DNA from: Pseudomonadota bacterium
Lineage (GTDB): Bacteria; Pseudomonadota; Alphaproteobacteria; Rhizobiales; Xanthobacteraceae
Direction of reading: 5' to 3'
Assembly (NCBI GenBank): GCA_023432845.1
Contig: JAEZEY010000050.1
Location: 1 to 21,518 of the forward strand
DNA length: 21,518 bases
The notes under the pieces are model-generated. The model did no database searches, had not been told where the DNA came from, and saw only the letters and a program-made list of their open reading frames with translations. This document shows, piece after piece, positions 14,281 through 20,466 of the stretch (positions are counted from its first letter, which is position 1; each line of letters starts with the position of its first letter). Position numbers and translations under genes: made by a program.

Positions 14281-15152
14281 GCGCTGGCCTCCGCCGCAAC
14301 CTGCCGCCGGCGGCGGGCGGCGAGCACGCCGTGTTTTGGCGCCAGATAGAATGCCGCGAGGAACAGCAAAGTCTGCAGCGTGACGATGACGCCGCCTGTC
14401 GCGCCGTCGAGGAAGTAGCTGATATAGGCACCGGTGAAACTGGTGCCGACACCGAGGCCGATGCTGATGAGGATCAGGCGGCCAAAGCGGTCGGTCAGCA
14501 GGTAGGCGGTGGCGCCCGGCGTCACCACCATGGCAATGACTAGGCAGGCGCCGACCGTCTGCAGCGCAGCCACCGTGCAGGCGCTGAGCAGCGTGAAGAA
14601 CACGATCTTGAGCCGGCGCGTGTCGATACCAATGCCTCGGGCGTGGTTCTCATCGAAGAACGTCACCATCAGGTCCTTCCAGATGAAGGTCATGACGAGA
14701 AGCGACACGCCCGCGATGATCGCCACCTGCACCACATCCTCGTCGGAGATCGCCAGGATATTGCCGAGCACAATGCTCTGCACGCTCACCGAAGTCGGCC
14801 AGATCGAGGCCATCAGCAGCCCGAGCGCGAACAAGGTGGTGAAGACAAGGCCGATGACGGCGTCCTCGCGCAATCGCGACTTGAGCTTGACGAACTGCAT
14901 GGCCGCCGCCGCGAGCAGGCCGGCGAAGAAGGCGCCGACCGCGAAAGGCGCACCGAGGATATAGGCCCCCGCCACGCCGGGCACGATGGAATGCGCCAGC
15001 GCATCGCCCATCAGCGACCAGCCCTTGAGCATCAGATAAGCGGACAGAAAGGCGCAGACGCCGCCGACCAGCGCGCTGACCCACATCGCCTTGAGCATGT
15101 AGCCGTAGCTGAACGGCACCAGCAACTCCGCGAGTATGCCGCCTTCGCTCAT
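14277..15152 (-). CDS. sitC: Manganese/iron ABC transporter permease, SitC type
   Basis: This is a 291-residue permease of the ABC-3 family and a paralogue of the next gene. FSYGYMLKAMWVSALVGGVCAFLSAYLMLKGWSLMGDALAHSIVPGVAGAYILGAP is the conserved first part, VLGNILAISDEDV is typical of SitC/MntC-type permeases, then FFDENHARGIGID and VVTPGATAYLLTDRFGRLI. The C-terminus is short and basic (ARRRRQVAAEASA), cytoplasmic if the usual topology holds. Its start overlaps the ATPase stop as ATGA, and its stop overlaps the SitD-type start likewise. About eight membrane helices are visible. It works with SitD as the inner-membrane pore. Confidence 0.88.
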   Translation of the reverse strand: MSEGGILAELLVPFSYGYMLKAMWVSALVGGVCAFLSAYLMLKGWSLMGDALAHSIVPGVAGAYILGAPFAVGAFFAGLLAAAAMQFVKLKSRLREDAVIGLVFTTLFALGLLMASIWPTSVSVQSIVLGNILAISDEDVVQVAIIAGVSLLVMTFIWKDLMVTFFDENHARGIGIDTRRLKIVFFTLLSACTVAALQTVGACLVIAMVVTPGATAYLLTDRFGRLILISIGLGVGTSFTGAYISYFLDGATGGVIVTLQTLLFLAAFYLAPKHGVLAARRRRQVAAEASA

Positions 15153-16057
15153 TGTCCGCCCTCGGTGTCGCGCTGCCGGCTCTGCTTGTCGCCGTAGAAC
15201 ACCAGCGGCCGCTCGTCGTCGGTCAGCACCGTGAGGTGGCGCGCATCGTCATCGTCGTGCAGCGAGGCGCCGCCCAAGCGGAAGTTACGCAGCACGCCGC
15301 CGAAGGCGCGCTCGAGATTGGCCTGCGTGAAAGTCTCGGCGGTCGAGCCGGCGGCCAGCACCGTCCGATTGATGAGGACGACCTGATCGCAGAACTCCGG
15401 TACGCTGCCGAGGTTGTGGGTGGATACCAGCATCAGGTGTCCCGCCGCCTTCAGTTCGCGCAACAGATCGATGATGGCCATCTCGGTCTTGACGTCGACG
15501 CCGGTGAAAGGCTCGTCAAGCAGGATGATGCGGCCTTCCTGCGCCAGAGCGCGCGCGAGAAACACGCGTTTCTTCTGGCCGCCGGACAGTTCGCCAATCT
15601 GGCGGTGGCGATACTCGCTCATGCCGACGCGCTCCAGCGCTTCGTCTACCTTGTAGCGATCGACGCGCGACGGCATGCGCAGGAAGTTCATGTGGCCGTA
15701 GCGACCCATCATGACGACGGTTTCAACCAGCACCGGGAAATTCCAGTCGACGTCCTCGCTCTGCGGCACGTAGGCGACGAGGTTCTTGCGGATCGCCGCC
15801 TCGACCGGCAGACCGCACAGCCTCACCTCGCCGGCCACGGGCTTCACGAAGCCCATGATCGCCTTGAAGATCGTCGACTTGCCGCTGCCATTGACGCCCA
15901 CCAGCGCGCAGATCGAACCGGGATCGAGTTCGAAGGACGCGTTGCGCACCGCCGTGAAACCGTTGGGATAGGTCACGGTGATGTCGCGCACCGAAATACT
16001 CGCGCCCGGTGCGGCAAGCGGTGGCGCGGCGGCGATGGTGGCAGGATGTGCGATCAT
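15149..16057 (-). CDS. sitB: Manganese/iron ABC transporter ATP-binding protein, SitB type
   Basis: This is a 302-residue ATPase. Walker A is GVNGSGKS (54-61), the Q-loop is Gln99 in YVPQSEDVDWNFPV, the signature LSGGQ is at 157-161, Walker B IILLDE at 177-182, and the switch is His214. The run DWNFPVLVETVVMMGRYGHMNFLRMPSRVD is characteristic of Sit/Yfe/Mnt-type ATPases and distinguishes them from ZnuC. After the ATPase core comes a C-terminal extension with HDDDDARH (267-274) and TDDERPLVFYGD, which I recall from other alphaproteobacterial members, so it is probably normal. ATG at 16057 overlaps the SitA-type stop as ATGA. It energises the SitCD channel from the cytoplasm. Confidence 0.9.
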   Translation of the reverse strand: MIAHPATIAAAPPLAAPGASISVRDITVTYPNGFTAVRNASFELDPGSICALVGVNGSGKSTIFKAIMGFVKPVAGEVRLCGLPVEAAIRKNLVAYVPQSEDVDWNFPVLVETVVMMGRYGHMNFLRMPSRVDRYKVDEALERVGMSEYRHRQIGELSGGQKKRVFLARALAQEGRIILLDEPFTGVDVKTEMAIIDLLRELKAAGHLMLVSTHNLGSVPEFCDQVVLINRTVLAAGSTAETFTQANLERAFGGVLRNFRLGGASLHDDDDARHLTVLTDDERPLVFYGDKQSRQRDTEGGQ

Positions 16058-16971
16058 TGGCCGAAGCCCTTGGCAATGGTCTCGACCGTCACCTTGAGGA
16101 GATCGAGATAGGTCGGCACCGGCCCGCCCGCCGCGCTGAGCGAGTCGACATAGAGCACGCCACCGTAACGCGCGCCGCTTTCACGAGCGACCTGCTTCGC
16201 GGCGCGATCCGAAATGGTGCTTTCGCTGAAAACGACGGGGATCTTGTTCTTGCGGACGAGATCGATGACCTTGCGTACCTGCTTTGGGGTGCCCTGCTCG
16301 TCCGCATTGATCGGCCACAGATAGGCTTCCTTCATGCCGTAGTCGCGGGCGAGATAGCTGAAGGCCCCCTCGCTCGTCACCAGCCAGCGCTGGTCTTCGG
16401 GAATGGCCGCGAGACGCTGGCGCAGCGGTTCGTCGAGGGCCTTGATCTTGGCGGCATAGCTTTCGGCGTTACGATTATAGCTTTCGGCGTTGGCCGGATC
16501 ATATTTGACCAGAGCCTTGCGGATGTTCTCGACATAGATCAGTGCATTGCGCGGCGACATCCAGGCATGCGGATTGGGCTTGCCGCTGTAGGGCCCTTCG
16601 GAAATGCCCATCGGCTCGACGCCGTCGGTGACGGTGACGCCCGGCACTTCCTTGACGTTCTCGAAGAACCGTTCGAACCAGCGCTCGAGGTTCATGCCGT
16701 TCCACAAAACGAGGTTGGCGTCCTGCGCGCGCACGATGTCATGCGGCGTCGGCTGGTAGTCGTGGATCTCGGCGCCCGGCTTGGTGATGGATTCGACGAC
16801 GGCTTTGTCGCCGGCGACATTCTGCGCGATGTCCTGGATGACGGTGAAGGTCGTCACCACGCGGAACGGCTTGGCGCCTTGCGCCTGCGCCGGGCCAGGG
16901 GCCAACAGGCTGGCACTCGCCAGGACCAGCAGCGCGAGCAGCCATTTCCGCCGCTCAGAATTCACACGCAT
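16054..16971 (-). CDS. sitA: Metal ABC transporter substrate-binding protein, SitA/PsaA type
   Basis: This is a 305-residue periplasmic metal-binding protein (cluster A-I family). The signal peptide MRVNSERRKWLLALLVLASASLLAPGPAQA is cleaved at about AQA|Q, after residue 30. The four expected metal ligands can be picked out by motif: His70 (GAEIHDYQ), His135 (NPHAWMSP), Glu201 (TSEGAF) and Asp276 (YVDSLS). His2-Glu-Asp is the Mn/Fe set, whereas Zn-specific members usually have a third His and a His-rich loop, absent here. ATG at 16971 is used, with AAGGA upstream. The frame is open to 17082, but that extension covers the promoter region and would bury the signal peptide. It is the first gene of the operon, and the promoter and two candidate Mur boxes lie just upstream. 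Confidence 0.92.
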   Translation of the reverse strand: MRVNSERRKWLLALLVLASASLLAPGPAQAQGAKPFRVVTTFTVIQDIAQNVAGDKAVVESITKPGAEIHDYQPTPHDIVRAQDANLVLWNGMNLERWFERFFENVKEVPGVTVTDGVEPMGISEGPYSGKPNPHAWMSPRNALIYVENIRKALVKYDPANAESYNRNAESYAAKIKALDEPLRQRLAAIPEDQRWLVTSEGAFSYLARDYGMKEAYLWPINADEQGTPKQVRKVIDLVRKNKIPVVFSESTISDRAAKQVARESGARYGGVLYVDSLSAAGGPVPTYLDLLKVTVETIAKGFGQ

Positions 16972-17014
16972 TATGAAATTATCCTTTTCCAGGCGCTTGG
17001 CTGCAACTCTGCAA

Positions 17015-17031
17015 TTGCGAATTAGTTGCAA
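17015..17031. promoter_or_regulatory. Candidate Mur/Fur box, promoter-proximal copy
   Basis: TTGCGAATTAGTTGCAA is an imperfect 17-bp dyad (outer arms TTGC/GCAA). It begins just downstream of the proposed -10 box, covering the likely transcription start of the sit operon. It shares the pattern TTGCGAA-N4-TTGCAA with the copy at 17066-17082. Alphaproteobacterial Mur (manganese-responsive Fur) sites are TGCAA-type dyads, which fits sit regulation. The regulator's identity is inferred. Confidence 0.55.
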
Positions 17032-17032
17032 G

Positions 17033-17061
17033 AATATGAGGGCCGCCGCCTCGGCTGTCAA
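17033..17061 (-). promoter_or_regulatory. sit operon promoter
   Basis: On the minus strand: a perfect -35 TTGACA (plus positions 17056-17061), a 17-base spacer and -10 CATATT (17033-17038, 4 of 6 matches). It lies between two 17-bp dyads. The sitA start codon is about 62 bases past the -10 box. Confidence 0.65.
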
Positions 17062-17065
17062 GTTC

Positions 17066-17082
17066 TTGCGAACGACTTGCAA
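17066..17082. promoter_or_regulatory. Candidate Mur/Fur box, upstream copy
   Basis: TTGCGAACGACTTGCAA has the same arms and spacing as the copy at 17015-17031. The centres are 51 bp apart, close to five helical turns, so both sites face the same side of the DNA. It ends four bases before the -35 box as read on the minus strand. Confidence 0.55.
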
Positions 17083-17392
17083 CTAGCGACGCGGCCGCAG
17101 GCAGATCCTTTGCGAGCCGCAGCTTCCGGCCGGATTGCCGATTGCCGGTGCGGACAGAGCCCACACCCTGCTCCACGGCCTCGCGCGACCGCCGGCTGTC
17201 GGACCCGGCGCAACTCGGCCGCATCAAGCCGGTGGTGACGGTCAAAGCATACGCCGGACGCGGTTCGAAGACTTTCCGAAATAAACAACGACGGTATCGG
17301 CATGGCGCGGTCCACTGCCGATTCTGTTGCACATCGCTGGCCCGCCGCTCATATTGAGTTTTGCGAATATCTGACTCGGCCTGGAGAAAGTG
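17083..17392 (+). promoter_or_regulatory. Leader region of the PIG-L gene with a weak promoter candidate
   Basis: No gene or structured RNA is apparent in this stretch. A weak promoter is possible at TTGCAC (17327-17332), a 17-base spacer and CATATT (17350-17355), about 38 bases before the PIG-L-type start. Only three and four positions match the sigma70 consensus, so this is tentative. Otherwise I see nothing notable. Confidence 0.25.
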
Positions 17393-18340
17393 ATGCGGGG
17401 GATACGATCCGTCGGCTGCGCCGTGTTGCTTTGCGGCGCGCTGAAAACCTTTGCTGCCCATGCGGGCGATAGCCCGCGCCCTGACAAGGTTTCATTCTAC
17501 TTCGCGGCGCACGAAGACGACTGGCAACTGTTCATGAACCCATCCGCGTTCGAGGATGTGGCCGGGGGCGCCGCCAAGACCGTGTTCATTCATACCACCG
17601 CCGGCGACGCCGGCATGGGCATGGGCGCGGGCGGGCGCAAGCATCCGTTCTTTCGGGCGCGAGAGAACGGCGCCGAAACCGCGGTGCGTTTCATGACCGA
17701 CGCCGATGACATGCCGACCACCCGCAACGTCACCACCATGACGTTCAACGGCCATCCGATCTACCGTGTCGGCTATCGCAACACGGTGAGCTATTTCCTG
17801 CGGCTGCCCGACGGCAATCTTGACGGTTCGGGCTTTCCCGGCACTGGCTTCCAGTCGTTGAAGCGGTTCGCCAATGACGACATCGTCACCTTCACCGCGA
17901 TCGACGGCTCGACGGTCTATCACGGCTGGCGCGACCTGACCGCGACCCTCAAGGCTATCGTCTCCTATGAGCGCGACACTCTGGCGCTGGCGCAGCTCAA
18001 CGTCGCCGAGACCGATCAGCGGCTCAACCCGAACGATCATTCCGATCATCAGATGACGGCGAAAGTGGCCCTCGATGCGGCAGCCGACCTGCCCTGCCTG
18101 CGGCGCGTCTATTACATCAATTACGCCAGCGCGCGGCTGCCGGAAAATCTCAATTCGCAGGAGCGCGACCGCGACAGCTCGGTATTTGCCGTAACGATGG
18201 CCGGCGTGCAGGCGCTGGACCACGGCACGGCGTGGAACCACTACAACAAGTCCTACGTTGGCCGAAACTACTACCGCGTCGAGGAGCCATCCGGCCGTTG
18301 CGGCGCGGCCGACACCCGGATCTCCGCCGTGCGGCGCTGA
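17393..18340 (+). CDS. Secreted PIG-L/LmbE-family deacetylase
   Basis: This is a 315-residue protein with a signal peptide (MRGIRSVGCAVLLCGALKTFAAHA, likely cut after Ala24), so it is periplasmic or exported. The zinc-site motif AHEDD at 39-43 (His40, Asp42, Asp43) is the family's AHPDD motif, and NDHSDHQ at 214-220 (His216, Asp218, His219) supplies the second His. PIG-L-type enzymes remove N-acetyl groups, usually from GlcNAc-containing molecules; the substrate here is unknown. ATG at 17393 has GGAG six bases upstream; the GTG at 17390 is too close. Cysteines at 237 and 300 and a Tyr/Asn-rich C-terminal part follow the core. The next gene encodes a membrane acyltransferase related to glucosaminide N-acetyltransferases, which suggests a shared amino-sugar substrate. 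Confidence 0.82.
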   Translation: MRGIRSVGCAVLLCGALKTFAAHAGDSPRPDKVSFYFAAHEDDWQLFMNPSAFEDVAGGAAKTVFIHTTAGDAGMGMGAGGRKHPFFRARENGAETAVRFMTDADDMPTTRNVTTMTFNGHPIYRVGYRNTVSYFLRLPDGNLDGSGFPGTGFQSLKRFANDDIVTFTAIDGSTVYHGWRDLTATLKAIVSYERDTLALAQLNVAETDQRLNPNDHSDHQMTAKVALDAAADLPCLRRVYYINYASARLPENLNSQERDRDSSVFAVTMAGVQALDHGTAWNHYNKSYVGRNYYRVEEPSGRCGAADTRISAVRR

Positions 18341-18354
18341 CGAATTCGGCGGCC

Positions 18355-18403
18355 GTTGACCAAGGTCAACGTGACGAAGCGGCCCGCCGGGCTAACTGGC
18401 GGG
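18355..18403. promoter_or_regulatory. Two dyads between the PIG-L and NagX-type genes
   Basis: GTTGACC-AA-GGTCAAC (18355-18370) is a perfect 7-bp-arm palindrome. CCCGCC/GGCGGG (18383-18388 and 18398-18403) is a 6-bp hairpin with a 9-base loop. Neither has a T run. The first looks more like a protein-binding site, the second like a weak stem. They occupy most of the 90-base spacer. Confidence 0.35.
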
Positions 18404-18430
18404 TGCAGCAGTCAGTAATGAGTTGCCTCC

Positions 18431-19591
18431 ATGCGTCAGGCGGAAATGGCCGCGACGACGACCGCAGCGCAGTCGAGCCGCATCGCGTCCGTCGATGTGC
18501 TGCGGGGCTTCAACATGTTCTGGATCATCGGCGGCGACGCCGCGGTGCTGGCGCTGGCCGGCATGTTGCGCGGCAACGGCGTAGTCCTGGATGCCGTCGG
18601 CACATTCCTGCAAACCCAGATGACGCATGTCGCCTGGGAAGGCTTTCGCTTCTATGATTTCATTTTCCCGCTGTTCATCTTCGTGACCGGCGTCGCAATC
18701 GCCATTGCGCTGCCGCGACAGATGGCGCGCGAAGGCAAGCGCGCCGCACAAGGCCGGGTGCTGCGCCGGACCGTGCTGCTGTTTCTTCTCGGCATTCTGT
18801 ATTATGGCGGCGTCGGCGAAAGCTGGGCCGATGTCCGCGTCCTCGGTGTCCTGCAACGAATCGCGCTGTGCTACGGCATCGCTTCGATCCTGCTTCTGAA
18901 TCTCAATGAGCGCAGCCTTGTCGCCGTCTGGGTGACGCTGCTTGTCGGCTATTGGGCGCTGATGACCTTCGTGCCGGTGCCCGGCATCGGTGCCGGATCG
19001 TTCGCACGCAACGCCAACCTCGCCGACTGGATCGATGCCCACTATTTGCCCGGCCGGCTGTGGGAAGGAACGCGCGATCCGGAAGGGCTGTTGAGCACGA
19101 TCCCGGCCGTCGCGACCTGTCTGCTCGGTGTGCTGGCCGGCTTGTTCATGACTTCGGGCAAGGTCGCGCCGCCGCGCATCTCGCTAGCACTGATAGCGGC
19201 CGGCGCGATCATGGCCGGCGCCGGCTATGTATGGGGCCTGCAGTTTCCCGTCATAAAGCCGATCTGGACTTCGTCCTTCGTTCTGGTTGCCGGCGGCTAC
19301 AGCCTGATGCTGCTCGGCGCGATCCACTACGTCACCGATGTCCGCGGCGTCACGCGCTGGACGGCACCGTTCGTGTGGATCGGCGCCAACGCGATCACTC
19401 TGTATCTGCTGCATAATGTCGTGCACTTCGACCGGCTCGCCGCCCGCTTTGTCGGCGGCGATGTCGCCCGCCTGCTCGACCGGCTGGCCGGCGATGGCGC
19501 CGGCTCATTCGCAATCCATGCGCTGGGTCTCGCCTTCGCCATCGCGCTGGCGGGCTATCTGTACCGGCGCCGGATCTTCCTGCGGGTGTAG
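18431..19591 (+). CDS. NagX/HGSNAT-type multi-spanning membrane acyltransferase (DUF5009-like)
   Basis: This is a 386-residue membrane protein with about ten hydrophobic segments. RIASVDVLRGFNMFW at 17-31 is the opening motif of the heparan-alpha-glucosaminide N-acetyltransferase / COG4299 family. THVAWEGFRFYDFIFPLFIFVTGVAI (65-90) matches its second motif, with His66 at the position of the conserved His thought to carry the acetyl group in the human enzyme. LGVLQRIALCYGIAS and WIGANAITLYLLHN are further family stretches. Such proteins move acetyl groups from cytoplasmic acetyl-CoA to amino sugars across the membrane; the substrate here is not known. ATG at 18431 has a poor ribosome-binding site, and ATG at 18446, behind AGGCGGAA, is a realistic alternative. 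It is 90 bases after the PIG-L gene on the same strand. Confidence 0.82.
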   Translation: MRQAEMAATTTAAQSSRIASVDVLRGFNMFWIIGGDAAVLALAGMLRGNGVVLDAVGTFLQTQMTHVAWEGFRFYDFIFPLFIFVTGVAIAIALPRQMAREGKRAAQGRVLRRTVLLFLLGILYYGGVGESWADVRVLGVLQRIALCYGIASILLLNLNERSLVAVWVTLLVGYWALMTFVPVPGIGAGSFARNANLADWIDAHYLPGRLWEGTRDPEGLLSTIPAVATCLLGVLAGLFMTSGKVAPPRISLALIAAGAIMAGAGYVWGLQFPVIKPIWTSSFVLVAGGYSLMLLGAIHYVTDVRGVTRWTAPFVWIGANAITLYLLHNVVHFDRLAARFVGGDVARLLDRLAGDGAGSFAIHALGLAFAIALAGYLYRRRIFLRV

Positions 19592-19714
19592 CAAAGCGCG
19601 TGGCCCGAAATCTCCTTTCACAAATTCAACGGCTCGGGGGCGCTGAAGGGTGTTAAGAGCAAGGCATCTGGCACCCTGAGCGTCGGCCGCGCCGCAGCCG
19701 AAGCACCGCCTGAG

Positions 19715-19749
19715 CGCCGGCTTCGCCGCCAGAATTCGCGAAGCCGGCG
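19715..19749. repeat. Long GC hairpin between convergent genes
   Basis: A 12-bp perfect stem, CGCCGGCTTCGC at 19715-19726 and GCGAAGCCGGCG at 19738-19749, has an 11-base loop. It lies in the 265-base gap between the NagX-type gene and the convergent regulator gene. With no T run it is not a standard rho-independent terminator, but it could block exonucleases or act as a weak bidirectional terminator. Nothing else is evident in this gap. Confidence 0.6.
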
Positions 19750-19856
19750 GCGCAACGGATTGGCCGCAACAGTCATAAGCGCAGCTACCCGCGCGAGCGG
19801 CGGCAATCGCTGCATCCCTCGGAACCGGTTGCTTAAGGCGCCGGGCTGGGGTGATG

Positions 19857-20189
19857 CTATTCCCGCGCCGCGGTTTCGGCGGCCTTGCAGCGCTGCTCGA
19901 AAACGAAAAGCCGGATCGCCGACGACAGATTTCCGTGCTGCCGATCGGCATCGATGCGAGCGACCAGTTGCGAGAGGTGCAGCCCGAGATCCTGCGCGAT
20001 ACTGCGCAGCTCCTGCCAGAACACATCCTCGAGACTGACGCTGGTCTTGTGGCGCCCGACGACGATAGAACGCTTGAGTACACGAGAACGCAGATAATTG
20101 CCGTTTTCGTTATGCGAGAACTTCTGCATCGAGCGCGCCGACGCGCGCTCACGAGGGCCGGCAATGTCAGGCGATGTTTTTTCAGTCAT
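19857..20189 (-). CDS. Ribbon-helix-helix domain protein (RHH_4-like)
   Basis: This is a 110-residue protein. Residues 37-98 fit a ribbon-helix-helix DNA-binding domain of the RHH_4 type seen in alphaproteobacteria: RVLKRSIVVGRHKTSVSLEDVFWQELRSIAQDLG, with KTSVSLE as the strand, followed by helix HLSQLVARIDADRQ and NLSSAIRLFVFE. The first 36 residues are polar and probably disordered. ATG at 20189 has GAGG six bases upstream; Met21 is an unlikely alternative. An extended -10 promoter is found at 20224-20232. RHH proteins bind DNA as dimers through the strand and usually repress. Its target is unknown, and no toxin gene accompanies it, so a toxin-antitoxin role is not supported. Confidence 0.8.
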   Translation of the reverse strand: MTEKTSPDIAGPRERASARSMQKFSHNENGNYLRSRVLKRSIVVGRHKTSVSLEDVFWQELRSIAQDLGLHLSQLVARIDADRQHGNLSSAIRLFVFEQRCKAAETAARE

Positions 20190-20223
20190 GGATGGCCTCG
20201 ACTGATTGCAGATAACTTTAAGT

Positions 20224-20232
20224 ATTATAGCA
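20224..20232 (-). promoter_or_regulatory. Extended -10 promoter of the ribbon-helix-helix gene
   Basis: On the minus strand TGCTATAAT combines a perfect TATAAT with the TGN extension, 34 bases before the start codon. No good -35 box is seen 15-18 bases upstream, as is usual for extended -10 promoters. The surrounding stretch, 20205-20360, is much more AT-rich than the rest of the window. Confidence 0.6.
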
Positions 20233-20466
20233 CAGTACCGTTCGAGCTCGCAGCATTTTTCACAGCGCGATCATGCACAATGCAGAGAAGCTGATTCAAT
20301 TTCGACAAGTAACCGAACACCACGCTGTACGATTAAAAGAATAAACAACACTGATAAGAGCAAACGGATCGATATGGTTTGTGGCTCTCACGCGCGCAGG
20401 TACGCGTTGTTTCGCGTCGGGAGGCAATGCGCTACCTCTTGTTTTCCGTCAGTACCACTGTGAGCA
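20233..20466. other. AT-rich intergenic stretch
   Basis: This is the region between the regulator's promoter and the end of the protease gene. I see no convincing gene, RNA structure, repeat or terminator. Short open frames here have weak starts and no family resemblance. The left part is AT-rich; base composition returns to normal near 20390. Confidence 0.4.

Noticed and set aside
16972..17082. Extended start of the metal-binding protein at 17082
   Set aside because: The extension covers the promoter and one of the dyads and would place the signal peptide internally. ATG 16971 gives a normal signal peptide.
19857..20189. Ribbon-helix-helix protein as a toxin-antitoxin antitoxin
   Set aside because: There is no small toxin-like gene on either side, and the domain resembles RHH_4 rather than typical antitoxins.
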